Made by a program: the position numbers and the translations under genes
Source: Pseudoxanthomonas sp. YR558
GTDB lineage: Bacteria; Pseudomonadota; Gammaproteobacteria; Xanthomonadales; Xanthomonadaceae
Direction of reading: 5' to 3'
Length of the DNA: 64,000 nt
Assembly: GCF_900116385.1 (NCBI RefSeq)
Contig: NZ_FPCI01000002.1
Coordinates: 744,001-808,000, forward strand
Shown here: positions 35,020-44,373 of the stretch, one piece after another
How positions within the stretch are numbered: the first letter of the stretch is position 1
Layout: every line of letters begins with the position of its first letter
Notes under the pieces: generated by a model
The model's database searches: none
Seen by the model: the letters and a program-made list of their open reading frames with translations, nothing else
What the model was told of the DNA's origin: nothing

Positions 35020-35598
35020 TCAGCGCAGGTTGCCGGCCACGAAGTCCCAGTTGACCAGGGCCCAGAACGACTCGACGTACTTCGGACGTGCGTTGCGATA
35101 GTCGATGTAGTAGGCGTGTTCCCACACGTCGATGGTCAGCAGCGGCTTGTCTTCGCCGGTCAGCGGAGTGGCGGCGTTGGAGGTGCTGGCCAACGCCAAC
35201 GAACCGTCCGGACGCTGCACCAGCCAGCCCCAGCCGGAACCGAAGGTGCCGATGGCGGTCTTGGTGAATTCTTCCTTGAACTTGGCGAAGTCGCCGAAGG
35301 TCTTGTTGATCAGCTCGGCCAGCTTGCCGGTCGGCTCACCGCCACCGTTGGGCTTGAGGCAGTTCCAGTAGAAGGTGTGGTTCCAGACCTGCGCGGCATT
35401 GTTGAACATGCCGCCCTGCGCCTTGCGCACGATTTCTTCCAGCGACGCATCGGCCAGCTCGGTGCCTTCGATCAGCTTGTTGAGGTTGTCCACGTAGGTC
35501 TTGTGGTGCTTGCCGTAGTGGAAGTCGATGGTCTCGCCGGAGATGTGCGGCTCCAGGGCGGTGCGGTCGTAGGGCAGGGGGGGCAGTTCGATGGCCAT
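35020..35598 (-). CDS. sodB: Superoxide dismutase, iron type
   Basis: A 192-aa cytoplasmic enzyme that dismutes superoxide. [16 protein letters not shown] has the iron-type glutamine and metal histidine, and [16 protein letters not shown] holds the Asp and last His ligands. The order and residues match E. coli SodB rather than MnSOD. The ATG begins [11 protein letters not shown], the usual start; the open frame upstream is non-coding. Confidence 0.97.
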   Translation of the reverse strand: MAIELPPLPYDRTALEPHISGETIDFHYGKHHKTYVDNLNKLIEGTELADASLEEIVRKAQGGMFNNAAQVWNHTFYWNCLKPNGGGEPTGKLAELINKTFGDFAKFKEEFTKTAIGTFGSGWGWLVQRPDGSLALASTSNAATPLTGEDKPLLTIDVWEHAYYIDYRNARPKYVESFWALVNWDFVAGNLR

Positions 35599-35755
35599 GG
35601 CTCGGTTCCTTACGCTAGGCGGGTCAAAGGGCATGCCGGGCATCGTCGGGGCGATGCGAAGGCTTACAATGGGCAATCCGCCGGCGAGGCCTGCGGAGCG
35701 GACCGAAAGTGTACCCGACGGTGGTTGCCAAACCGTCAAGGAAGGAGAAATCAGC

Positions 35756-36076
35756 ATGCCGGTGATGGAACGCATCCAGGCCGAAGTGGATGGCCACCCG
35801 ATCGTCCTTTTCATGAAGGGCACGCCGCAGTTCCCGATGTGCGGCTTCTCCAGTCGTGCGATGCAGGCGTTGCGCGAAGCGGGCGCCGAACATCTCTACA
35901 CGATCAACGTGTTGGAAGAGCCCGAGATCCGCGCCAACCTGCCGCGCTTCTCGAACTGGCCCACGTTCCCGCAACTTTTCATCAACGGCGAGCTGATCGG
36001 CGGCTGCGACATCACGCTCGAACTGCACGAGTCCGGCGAACTCCAGCGCATCGTCGCCGAGGCCCTGTCGCCGTGA
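35756..36076 (+). CDS. grxD: Monothiol glutaredoxin Grx4
   Basis: A 106-aa CGFS-type glutaredoxin that carries 2Fe-2S clusters. The motif is [17 protein letters not shown], followed by [20 protein letters not shown] with the glutathione-binding TFPQ and GGCD sites. A strong AAGGAGAAA ribosome-binding site precedes the ATG. It is divergent from sodB, so two iron- and oxidative-stress genes share the region. The stop overlaps the next start (GTGA). Confidence 0.96.
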   Translation: MPVMERIQAEVDGHPIVLFMKGTPQFPMCGFSSRAMQALREAGAEHLYTINVLEEPEIRANLPRFSNWPTFPQLFINGELIGGCDITLELHESGELQRIVAEALSP

Positions 36077-36819
36077 GCCTGATCGGATTGCCCACCCGCG
36101 CGCCGCGCGCACTGGACCAGCGCGTCATCCTGGTCAGTGGTGCGCACGGCGGGCTGGGTAGCGCGGCGGCTGTCGCGTGCGCGCAGGCGGGCGCGACTGT
36201 GGTGCTGCTGGGCCGCAAGGTGCCGAAATTGAATCGTGTCTACGACGCGGTCGCGCAGGCCGGCGCGGAGCCGTTGCTGTATCCGCTGGACCTGGAAGGC
36301 GCCACGCCCGACGACTATGCGGAACTGGCCGATCGGTTGCGTGCCGAACTGGGTCGCCTCGATGGCGTGCTGCACTGTGCTGTCGAGTTCAAGGGGCTGA
36401 CGCCGCTGGAACACACCGATCCTGCGGCGTTCGCGCGGGTCGTGCACATCAACCTGACGGCGCCATGGTGGCTTTCGCAGGCCTGCCTGCCGCTGCTGCG
36501 ACAGTCGCAGGACGCAGCGCTCGTGTTCGCGCTGGACGACCTCGAGCGTGTACGCCAGCCCTACTGGGGCGCCTACGGTATCGCCGAGCATGGACTCGCC
36601 GCGATGGTGGGCATGCTGCACGCGGAGCTGGCCTCGTCGTCGGTGCGTGTTTCCGCGTTGCAGCCGGGCCCGATGCGTACCGGCCTACGGTCGCGCGCCT
36701 ATGCGGACGACACCGATCTGCAGGCGCGTGAGGCGGCCGACTACGCCGGCGCCTGTGTCACGCTGCTGTCATCTGCTGGCGCCGCCCACCGCGGGCAGGT
36801 CTGGAAAGTGCGCGCATGA
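36073..36819 (+). CDS. SDR-fold protein (YciK-like) with degenerate active site
   Basis: A 248-aa short-chain dehydrogenase fold protein resembling YciK. The nucleotide-binding SGAHGGLGSAAA is intact near residue 22, but the usual NNAG has become LHCAVEF. The catalytic YxxxK reads YGIAE, lacking the lysine, and no serine is seen at the expected site in ALDDLERVRQP. It may bind a nucleotide without catalysing hydride transfer. The GTG start overlaps the grxD stop and the end overlaps marC, so all three are coupled. Confidence 0.85.
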   Translation: MSLIGLPTRAPRALDQRVILVSGAHGGLGSAAAVACAQAGATVVLLGRKVPKLNRVYDAVAQAGAEPLLYPLDLEGATPDDYAELADRLRAELGRLDGVLHCAVEFKGLTPLEHTDPAAFARVVHINLTAPWWLSQACLPLLRQSQDAALVFALDDLERVRQPYWGAYGIAEHGLAAMVGMLHAELASSSVRVSALQPGPMRTGLRSRAYADDTDLQAREAADYAGACVTLLSSAGAAHRGQVWKVRA

Positions 36820-37418
36820 CCATCCTGTCGGCGGCGATGCTGCTGTTCCTGATCCTGGATCCGCTGGGCAACATCCCGGTGTTCCTCAGCGTGTTGAAGC
36901 CGCTGCCGACGCGCCGGCAGCGCATCGTGGTGGTCCGGGAACTCCTCATCGCGCTGGCGGTGTTGATGCTGTTCCTATGGTGCGGCAAGTACGCGTTGGA
37001 ACTGATGCACCTGCGCCAGGAATCCGTGGCTATCGCCGGCGGCATCGTGCTGTTCCTGATCGGCGTGAGGATGATCTTCCCGCGCCCCGAGGGCCTCATG
37101 GGCGAAACCCCGGGCGGCGAACCCTTCATCGTGCCGCTGGCCATCCCCCTCGTCGCTGGCCCATCTGGCATGGCGGCCGTGATGCTGATGGGCAGTTCCG
37201 AGCCCGACCGGCTGGGCGACTGGAGCCTGGCTCTGCTGATCGCCTGGGCCGCGACGGCCGCGATCCTGATTTCCGCCACCGTGCTGTACAAGTGGCTGGG
37301 TCGCAGTGTACTGACCGCGATCGAGCGGCTAATGGGCATGCTTCTTGTCGCCATCTCCGTCCAGATGGTGCTGGACGGGGTGGGGACCTACCTCAAGCTG
37401 ACGCCGCCCAACATCTGA
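36816..37418 (+). CDS. MarC family integral membrane protein
   Basis: A 200-aa protein with six hydrophobic segments. LFLILDPLGNIPVFLSVL near the start and FIVPLAIPLVAGPSGMAAVM in the middle are the two MarC half-repeat signatures, together with LILDPxGN-like elements. It resembles YhgN. The function of the family is not known, and a link to multiple antibiotic resistance was withdrawn for E. coli MarC. The ATG overlaps the SDR stop. Confidence 0.93.
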   Translation: MTILSAAMLLFLILDPLGNIPVFLSVLKPLPTRRQRIVVVRELLIALAVLMLFLWCGKYALELMHLRQESVAIAGGIVLFLIGVRMIFPRPEGLMGETPGGEPFIVPLAIPLVAGPSGMAAVMLMGSSEPDRLGDWSLALLIAWAATAAILISATVLYKWLGRSVLTAIERLMGMLLVAISVQMVLDGVGTYLKLTPPNI

Positions 37419-37655
37419 TCTGGAAGGCCGCACGTCGGCCCGAACGCGCGTCTCTGGCTGTCATGTTGCACCGCGGAAGATTGTCATGCCGCGGTCACAA
37501 AATGGTCCTATCGTGTTAACCTGTTATTAACCTCCGCGGACGCCGCGTGGGCCATGGGAACCCCTAGCACGCCCTCTTGAACCGACCTTACCGGCCGGTT
37601 CCGCACGTCTTGTCAGCCGCTTCGCCACATCACTCCCGTACCTGAGGTTTATCCG

Positions 37656-40600
37656 ATGAACCAATCCCGTCGTCTTCGCATGTCCAAGCTCAGCCTTGGC
37701 CTCGTTGCCGCACTTGCCGCCGCGCCTGCCTTTGCGCAGAGCACCTCGGCGGGTGTGGGTGGCCTGGTCACCGACAATGGCGGCCAGCCCGTCGTCGGCG
37801 CCGAGGTGACCATCACCCACGTCGAATCCGGTACGGTCAGCCGCGCCACCACGGACGCGAGCGGCCGTTACACCGCGCGCGGCCTGCGCGTCGGTGGTCC
37901 CTACCAGGTGACCATCACCAAGTCGGGCTCGGGCACCAAGACCGAAGACAATGTGTTCCTGACGCTGAACCAGGTGAACACCGTCAACGCCGCCCTGACC
38001 GGCGACCTGACCACCCTGGAAACCGTGACCGCCGTGGGCTTTGCCGGTGGCTCGGAAGTGTTCAGCGCCACCAAGATGGGCTCGGGCACCAGCGTCGACC
38101 GCGTCACCATCGAGAACCTGCCGTCCGTGAACGGCAACATCCAGGACTACATGCGCCTGGATCCGCGCGTGACCTTCAGCGACCGCGCGTCGGGCAGCAT
38201 CACCGCCGGCGGCCAGAACCCGCGCTTCAACAAGATCACCATCGACGGCGTGTCGGCCAGCGACACCTTCGGCCTGGAAGGCAACAACATGCCGACGCAG
38301 CGCCAGCCGGTGTCGATGGAGGCCATCGAGGCCATCGACATCAACCTGTCGAACTACGACGTGACCATGTCCGGTGCAGCCGGCGCGAACGTCAATGCCG
38401 TGACCAAGTCCGGCACGAACGAATTCCACGGTTCGGTGTACGGCACCTACCGTGACGGCGACTGGTTCGGTGATTACCCCGCACGCGTGGCGGGCGCCAC
38501 CATCGACGTCACCGGCCTGCCCTTCGACGAATACGACGACGAGAAGACCTGGGGCATCACGCTGGGTGGCCCGATCATCAAGGACAAGCTGTTCTTCTTC
38601 GCCAACTACGAGAAGTTCAAGCAGACCAACATCGGTCCGGCCGGCAAGACCCTGGGCACCAACCCGCTGTCCTCGGGTGGCGCGGACTTCGACGCCGCCG
38701 ACGTGGCCGAAGTGCAGCGTATCGCGCGCGATGTGTGGGGTTTCGACGCGGGCGACCTGAGCGGCGGTGGCGACACCGAGCTGGAAGAGTACGCATTGAA
38801 GCTGGACTGGAACATCAGCGATGCGCACCGCGCCAGCCTGCGCTACAGCAAGCTGGAGCAGAACCGCATCCGTCCTGAAGCGTCCACCGCCAGCGTGCTG
38901 GCCCTGAGCTCGAACTGGTTCAACCACGTCAAGACCGTGGAAAGCTACGTCGGCCAGCTGTTCAGTGACTGGTCCGAGACGTTCTCGACCGAGTTCAAGG
39001 TGTCTTACCGCGACTACTCCGCCGTCCGCGTCAGCCCGACCAACGCGCCGACCATCCAGGTCTACTTCGACGACGGCATCACGACCAACGGCAACAACAA
39101 CCCGATCGGCACCAACAGCAACAGCTTCGCCGGCCTCGACGCGATCCGCCTGGGCACCGAGCGCAGCTCGCCCGGCAATGCGCTGCTGACCGAGACCTGG
39201 AATTACTTCGGTGCGGCCACCTGGACCCTGGGCGACCACGACCTGAAGTTCGGCGCCGAGTACAGCGAGAACGAGATCTACAACTTCTTCCTGCAGGACT
39301 CGTGGGGCAACTACAGCTTCTACGTGCCGCTGGTGAATGGCGCTTCGGATTTCAGCAACCTGATCAATGGTCGCTACTTCGACTACGACCTGCAGACCAA
39401 CCCGACCGATCCGGATGCGATCGCCGCGCGTTACAAGAACAAGTCGCTCGGCTTCTTCGTGCAGGACACCTGGTACGTCACGCCTAACCTGACGCTGACC
39501 CTGGGCGTGCGCGCCGACAAGCCGGAAGCCAGCCCGAACCCGCCGTTCAACGAGTGCTTCGCCGCCGCTCCCGGCACCGCGAACGCCGCGTGCACCGGCG
39601 GTACCTACACGGGCGGTTTCGGCATCGCCAACAACAACACCTATAACGGCGACTACATCATCCAGCCGCGCTTCGGCTTCAACTACACGTTCGACTGGGA
39701 GCGTCCGGCCCAGCTGCGCGGTGGCGTGGGTCTGTTCCAGGGCGACGCGCCGCAGGTGTGGGTGGGCAATGCCTACAGCAGCACGGGCATGAACTACATT
39801 TCCTACCAGAACTACACCAACCCGACGCTGGTGCCGTTCAGCCCCGATGGCCTGAACCAGAACGTGCCCGCGGGCGGCGCCGGCGTACGCAACGTGAACG
39901 CGATCAGCGACGACTTCGAGCTGCCGTCGGTGTGGAAGGCCAACCTGGCCATCGATGTCGAGACTCCGTGGAACGGCGTCGTCGCGTCGGCCGAACTGCT
40001 GCTGACCGACGTCAAGAACGGCCTGTTCTACCGCACGCTCAACGTGGGTCCGGGCTACATCGGTCCCGATGGTCGCGTGCTGTACTGGAACCCGAACAGC
40101 GCTCGCCCGTTCGGCAACACCAGCGCCGGCACCGGTGCGCTGGCACCCAATGGTGCGCGCACCGGCCGCAATACGTACTTCGGTGACGTGTTCCTGCTCG
40201 AGAACACCAACAAGGGCAAGGGCCAGCAGCTGACGGTCTCGCTGACCAAGCCCTTCTCCAGCGACAGCGACTGGTCCTGGAGCATCGGCTACACCCGCAC
40301 CAACGCCGAGGAAGTGTCCGCGCTGACCAGCTCCACCGCCGGCTCGGGTTACGGTTCGCAGTATGGCTTCAGCATCAACGAGCCCACCAGCTCCACGGCG
40401 CGCTATGAGATCAAGGACCGCTTCAGCGGTTCGGTGAACTGGTCGCACAAGTTCTTCGGCGACTACGCGACCCAGGTCGGCCTGTTCTACGAAGGCCGCA
40501 GCGGCCGTCCGTATAGCTACATCTTCACGGGCGACGCCAATGGCGACAACCGTACCTTCAACGACCTGTTCTACGTGCCGGCGGGCCCGGGCGACGTGCT

Positions 40601-41072
40601 GTTCGGCAGCCTGAGCGCGACCGGTCAGTTCACGGCTGATCCGGTAATGGAAGCCCGCTTCTGGGAATGGCTGTCGACCCAGGAAGGCCTGAGTCGCTAC
40701 AAGGGCAGTTATGCGCCGGAGAACGGCTTCACCACCGGTTGGGTGAACACGTTCGACATCCGTATCAGCCAGGAGCTCCCCGGCTTCTTCAAGGGTCACA
40801 AGTCGAAGGTTTGGCTGGACATCCAGAACGTCGGCAACCTGATCAACAAGGACTGGGGCCACGTCATCGACTACGGCTTCAACGCCAACAATGCGGTGGC
40901 GAGCCTGCAGGGCATCTACAACGGCCAGTACGTCTACGGCTACCGTGGCAACCTCAACGGCGTGCCGGAGTTCGGCCAGTCGACGGCCCTGGGCCTGCCG
41001 ACCAATGCGGACAGCCAGACCAACGGTATCTCGCAGTGGTCGCTGCAGGTGGGCCTGAAGTACGAGTTCTGA
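37656..41072 (+). CDS. TonB-dependent receptor, Oar-like, with carboxypeptidase-like N-terminal domain
   Basis: An outer-membrane protein of 1138 aa. A signal peptide (LSLGLVAALAAAPAFAQ) is followed by a carboxypeptidase-regulatory-like domain (residues 30-115; GGQPVVGAEVTI, TDASGRYTARGL), then a plug domain to about 250 containing GQNPRFNKITIDGVSASD, and a beta-barrel to the aromatic end LQVGLKYEF. Such Oar-type receptors are abundant in xanthomonads and import large or complex substrates with TonB energy. No partner or substrate gene is adjacent. Two TTAACCT copies 11 bases apart at 37516-37533 precede the gene. A long frame on the opposite strand is a codon-bias shadow. Confidence 0.93.
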   Translation: MNQSRRLRMSKLSLGLVAALAAAPAFAQSTSAGVGGLVTDNGGQPVVGAEVTITHVESGTVSRATTDASGRYTARGLRVGGPYQVTITKSGSGTKTEDNVFLTLNQVNTVNAALTGDLTTLETVTAVGFAGGSEVFSATKMGSGTSVDRVTIENLPSVNGNIQDYMRLDPRVTFSDRASGSITAGGQNPRFNKITIDGVSASDTFGLEGNNMPTQRQPVSMEAIEAIDINLSNYDVTMSGAAGANVNAVTKSGTNEFHGSVYGTYRDGDWFGDYPARVAGATIDVTGLPFDEYDDEKTWGITLGGPIIKDKLFFFANYEKFKQTNIGPAGKTLGTNPLSSGGADFDAADVAEVQRIARDVWGFDAGDLSGGGDTELEEYALKLDWNISDAHRASLRYSKLEQNRIRPEASTASVLALSSNWFNHVKTVESYVGQLFSDWSETFSTEFKVSYRDYSAVRVSPTNAPTIQVYFDDGITTNGNNNPIGTNSNSFAGLDAIRLGTERSSPGNALLTETWNYFGAATWTLGDHDLKFGAEYSENEIYNFFLQDSWGNYSFYVPLVNGASDFSNLINGRYFDYDLQTNPTDPDAIAARYKNKSLGFFVQDTWYVTPNLTLTLGVRADKPEASPNPPFNECFAAAPGTANAACTGGTYTGGFGIANNNTYNGDYIIQPRFGFNYTFDWERPAQLRGGVGLFQGDAPQVWVGNAYSSTGMNYISYQNYTNPTLVPFSPDGLNQNVPAGGAGVRNVNAISDDFELPSVWKANLAIDVETPWNGVVASAELLLTDVKNGLFYRTLNVGPGYIGPDGRVLYWNPNSARPFGNTSAGTGALAPNGARTGRNTYFGDVFLLENTNKGKGQQLTVSLTKPFSSDSDWSWSIGYTRTNAEEVSALTSSTAGSGYGSQYGFSINEPTSSTARYEIKDRFSGSVNWSHKFFGDYATQVGLFYEGRSGRPYSYIFTGDANGDNRTFNDLFYVPAGPGDVLFGSLSATGQFTADPVMEARFWEWLSTQEGLSRYKGSYAPENGFTTGWVNTFDIRISQELPGFFKGHKSKVWLDIQNVGNLINKDWGHVIDYGFNANNAVASLQGIYNGQYVYGYRGNLNGVPEFGQSTALGLPTNADSQTNGISQWSLQVGLKYEF

Positions 41073-41100
41073 TCCAGCGACTCGCACCATGCGTGAAATC

Positions 41101-41132
41101 GAACGGCCGGGGAAACCCGGCCGTTCTTTTTT
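41101..41132 (+). terminator. Intrinsic terminator of the TonB receptor gene
   Basis: Perfect 11-base arms GAACGGCCGGG and CCCGGCCGTTC close on a GAAA tetraloop and run into six Ts. A textbook rho-independent terminator. Confidence 0.97.
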
Positions 41133-41201
41133 GGGCGGACTCCTCTTGCCTGCGGGACTGCGCTAAAGTCCCGCCCCTGACGACAGAAAACAGGAAGACC
41201 C

Positions 41202-42584
41202 ATGAGCGAAACGGCATCGAGGGCGTTGCCGGTGCAGGACGCGCGGATCTACCCGCGCGGCGGACTGGACGTGCTTTCCCGCGCCGAAGTGGCGCGCCTG
41301 CGTGACGCCTCGAGCGGCGGCATGCATGAACTCTTGCGCCGTTGCGCACTGGCCGTGCTGACCAGTGGCAGCGCTTCGGACGATCCGCGCGCGGCGCGCG
41401 ATCTCTACCCCGACTTCGACATCCAGGTCCTGCAGCAGGATCGTGGCGTGCGCATCGACCTGATCAATGCGCCGGCGATGGCCTTCGTCGATGGCGAGAT
41501 CATCCGCGGCGTGGCCGAACTGCTGTTCGCCGTCGTGCGTGATCTGGCCTACACGGCGATCGAGCTGGGTCCGGAATATGCCGCCGACCTCGAGTCCTCG
41601 GCCGGCATCACCAATGCGGTGTTCGGCTTGCTGCGCAATGCGCGCATCCTCAAACCGACCGATCCGAACCTGGTCGTCTGCTGGGGTGGCCATTCGATCT
41701 CGCGCGACGAGTACCTCTACACCAAGCAGGTCGGCTACGAGCTCGGCCTGCGAGGCCTGGATATCTGCACGGGCTGCGGGCCGGGCGCGATGAAGGGACC
41801 GATGAAGGGCGCGACCATCGCGCACGCCAAGCAGCGCCGTGCGAAGACCCGCTACATCGGCGTGACCGAGCCGGGCATCATCGCCGCCGAATCGCCGAAC
41901 CCGATCGTCAACCACCTGGTCATCATGCCGGACATCGAGAAGCGCCTGGAGGCCTTCGTCCGCATCGGCCACGGCATCCTGGTATTCCCCGGCGGCGTCG
42001 GCACCGCGGAAGAAATCCTCTACCTGCTCGGCATCTTGCTCCACCCCGAGAATGCGCACCTGCCGTTCCCGCTGATCCTCACCGGCCCGACCATCGCTGC
42101 GCCTTACTTCGAGCAGATCGATCGTTTCATCCGGCTGACGCTGGGCGATGAGGCTGCGGAGCGCTACGAGATCATCATCGGTGACCCGGTGGCGGTCGCG
42201 AAGAAGATGGTCGCGGGCATCCGTCGTGTGCGCGAGTACCGCATCGAGCACAAGGATTCGTTCTTCTTCAACTGGGCCGTCCAGATTCCCGAGGACTACC
42301 AGCAGCCTTTCATCCCGTCGCACGAAGCGATGGCGGCGCTGCAGCTGCGTCCGGGCCGCGCTGTCCACGACCTGGCGGCGGACCTGCGCCGTGCTTTCTC
42401 CGGCATTGTGGCGGGCAACGTGAAGGAGGACGGCATGCGCCGGATCGAAGAGTTCGGCCCCTTCGAAATCCATGGCGACCCCGCGATGATGCAGGCGCTC
42501 GATGCGTTGCTGCGCGCCTTTGTCGAACAGCGGCGCATGAAGATCGCGGGCGAGTACAAGCCCTGTTACCGCGTGGTGACCTGA
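41202..42584 (+). CDS. ppnN: Nucleotide 5'-monophosphate nucleosidase PpnN (YgdH, LOG family)
   Basis: A 460-aa enzyme that splits purine and pyrimidine monophosphates to free base and ribose-5-phosphate. In E. coli PpnN is activated by (p)ppGpp. The LOG-domain motifs are VVCWGGHSISRDEY, TGCGPGAMKGPMKGA and FPGGVGTAEEI, with the N- and C-terminal extensions that make PpnN longer than plain LOG proteins. Length and order match the family. Confidence 0.94.
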   Translation: MSETASRALPVQDARIYPRGGLDVLSRAEVARLRDASSGGMHELLRRCALAVLTSGSASDDPRAARDLYPDFDIQVLQQDRGVRIDLINAPAMAFVDGEIIRGVAELLFAVVRDLAYTAIELGPEYAADLESSAGITNAVFGLLRNARILKPTDPNLVVCWGGHSISRDEYLYTKQVGYELGLRGLDICTGCGPGAMKGPMKGATIAHAKQRRAKTRYIGVTEPGIIAAESPNPIVNHLVIMPDIEKRLEAFVRIGHGILVFPGGVGTAEEILYLLGILLHPENAHLPFPLILTGPTIAAPYFEQIDRFIRLTLGDEAAERYEIIIGDPVAVAKKMVAGIRRVREYRIEHKDSFFFNWAVQIPEDYQQPFIPSHEAMAALQLRPGRAVHDLAADLRRAFSGIVAGNVKEDGMRRIEEFGPFEIHGDPAMMQALDALLRAFVEQRRMKIAGEYKPCYRVVT

Positions 42585-42585
42585 G

Positions 42586-43605
42586 TCACTGCATCGGCAG
42601 GCGAAGGACAGCGGTGTAACGGCCGTCCTTCGCCTGGGTCTCCACGCTACCGCGCCCCTGGGTCATGGCTTGGATCCGCGCCCTGACGGAACTGAGCCCC
42701 ACCTGGTGTCCGGCCGTGGGGCGCACGGGCGAGGCGGGCAATCCGTTGGCTACCGTGATCTGCACGAAGCCTGCCGCTTCGGCGACCTCGACGCTGACAT
42801 CGCCCCCGCTGGCCGCCGGCTCTACGCCGTGCCGGATTGCGTTCTCGACCAGGGGTTGGATCGAAAGGGCGGGTACCACCAAGGACGGCAAGACGTCCGG
42901 GAGCTGCCATTCCACCCGCAGTCGAGTGCCGAATCGCAGGCCTTCGATTTCCAGATAGCGACGCACCAGCGATAGTTCGTCCGCCAGGCTGATTTCGCGC
43001 GGCCCGGCGAGCGCCGCACGGAACAGGTCCGACAGATCCAGCAGCAATCGTTCGGCTTCTTCCGGGCGCTGGTGCACCAGCGCCGCGCCCGTATTGAGTG
43101 TGTTGAACAGGAAGTGGGGGCGGATGCGGGCTTGCAGGGCTTCCAGCTCGGAGTGCGCGACGCGGACGGCCAGTTGGCGTGCGCGCCAATGGTTCTGGAA
43201 CGCCGCCAACCCCAGCGCCCCTACGGTCAGCGCCAAGGCGGTGAGCCGCACCAGCCATCGCAGCCGCTCGGCCTGGTCCATGGGCCAGAGATCAGCCAAG
43301 AGCCATGTGCTCAATCCAAAGACCAGCCAGGTGGACACGACGAGCAGGATCAGTGCGACATAGGCCACGCTCGCCGGGCGCCAGGAGGAGAGAGGGCGTC
43401 GCAAGGTGTAGAGCGCGCCAAGCGTGGTCAGCAGGATCCACTGGATAGCCAGCGAACCCACCCCGAAGTGGATCCACCGATTTCCATCGCCGGCTGGGGC
43501 CAAGGCCAGGATGGCCGCCAGACCCTCCCCCGCCAGCAGGACCCACACCACCACCGAGCTTTGCCACAAGGCGTCTAGAGGGGGAGCTGGGCGGGAGGGG
43601 GACAT
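42586..43605 (-). CDS. LytS/YehU-type sensor histidine kinase
   Basis: A 339-aa inner-membrane kinase with four hydrophobic segments in the first 160 residues and a His_kinase domain. The phosphorylated histidine lies in RIRPHFLFNTLNTG and the ATP lid includes PLVENAIRHGVEP; this is the AlgZ/LytS class, whose partners are LytTR-domain regulators. No such regulator is next to it, so it is an orphan within the window. The ATG at 43605 has a weak ribosome-binding site, and an earlier ATG at 43635 is possible. Confidence 0.9.
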   Translation of the reverse strand: MSPSRPAPPLDALWQSSVVVWVLLAGEGLAAILALAPAGDGNRWIHFGVGSLAIQWILLTTLGALYTLRRPLSSWRPASVAYVALILLVVSTWLVFGLSTWLLADLWPMDQAERLRWLVRLTALALTVGALGLAAFQNHWRARQLAVRVAHSELEALQARIRPHFLFNTLNTGAALVHQRPEEAERLLLDLSDLFRAALAGPREISLADELSLVRRYLEIEGLRFGTRLRVEWQLPDVLPSLVVPALSIQPLVENAIRHGVEPAASGGDVSVEVAEAAGFVQITVANGLPASPVRPTAGHQVGLSSVRARIQAMTQGRGSVETQAKDGRYTAVLRLPMQ

Positions 43606-43765
43606 GCAGGGACCGGGCAGGGCGATGGCGCCCATGATGCATCGGCGAGTCCCGGGATGCAGCCGCCTGCCGCTGGCCCCCCCGGCCAGCCCGTCCATCG
43701 GTAAACCTCTGGCTGGTCGGGACGACGTGCCCTAGGGTAGCGGCACGTTAAAGGGGAAGCTGCGC

Positions 43766-44365
43766 ATGCATCTGTGCACGTACACCGTCGGACCGGGCAG
43801 GGGGCGCATCGGCATGCCGTCCAGGCGTATGGCCTCGGGGTTCACGCTGGTGGAGCTCATCATCACGCTCGCGGTGCTGGCAGTGCTCATCGCCATGGCG
43901 GTGCCCAGCTTCACCGCGCTGATCAACTCCAATCGGCTCGCTGCTCAATCCAATGAGCTGGTGGCGGGCTTGCAGGAAGCGCGGCTGGAGGCGCTGCGTA
44001 GCAATCGACGCGTGACGGTGTGCAGAAGCACGGATGGAGCGACGTGTAATACCGCTGCAGGCGCAACCTGGACACGCTGGATCAGTTTCGTCGATACCAA
44101 CGGCAACGCTGCCGTGGATGGCGGCGAGGTCTTGCTCCGCTCGAGCAGTATCAAAGCACCCCTCGAGGTCCGCAGCACCAATCAATCGCTGACGTTCCGT
44201 GCCGATGGCATGGTGCGCGTCAATGCCACGGGTGTATTGGTCAATAACACACTCAATGTCTGCATTCCCACCACGCAGCCGGCGCAGAACAAGCGCTCGG
44301 TCACGTTGGCGGGAGGCAGTCGAATCGCCGTCACAACGCCTGCGGGCACGGGCGCCTGCCCTTGA
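43766..44365 (+). CDS. fimT: Type IV pilus minor pilin FimT (GspH/FimT family)
   Basis: A 199-aa prepilin. After a 24-residue basic leader the cleavage and helix motif is GFTLVELIITLAVLAVLIAM, processed by PilD before the phenylalanine. The C-terminal GspH domain has RSTDGATCN and DTNGNAAVDGGE and paired cysteines. FimT in related bacteria contributes to DNA uptake and pilus assembly. It opens a pilin operon of six genes. Confidence 0.93.
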   Translation: MHLCTYTVGPGRGRIGMPSRRMASGFTLVELIITLAVLAVLIAMAVPSFTALINSNRLAAQSNELVAGLQEARLEALRSNRRVTVCRSTDGATCNTAAGATWTRWISFVDTNGNAAVDGGEVLLRSSSIKAPLEVRSTNQSLTFRADGMVRVNATGVLVNNTLNVCIPTTQPAQNKRSVTLAGGSRIAVTTPAGTGACP

Positions 44366-44373
44366 GGTCAAAG

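Noticed and set aside
34858..36072. An N-terminal extension of the SDR protein upstream of 36073
   Set aside because: The frame is open across sodB and grxD on other frames, but the GTG overlapping the grxD stop gives the normal SDR length and the extension is a shadow.
37527..41090. A 1187-codon open frame antisense to the TonB receptor gene
   Set aside because: It is low in sequence complexity (rich in Val, Arg, Ala, Gln, His) as expected from the third-position GC of the real gene, and it has no family signature, while the plus-strand frame has a signal peptide, plug and barrel.
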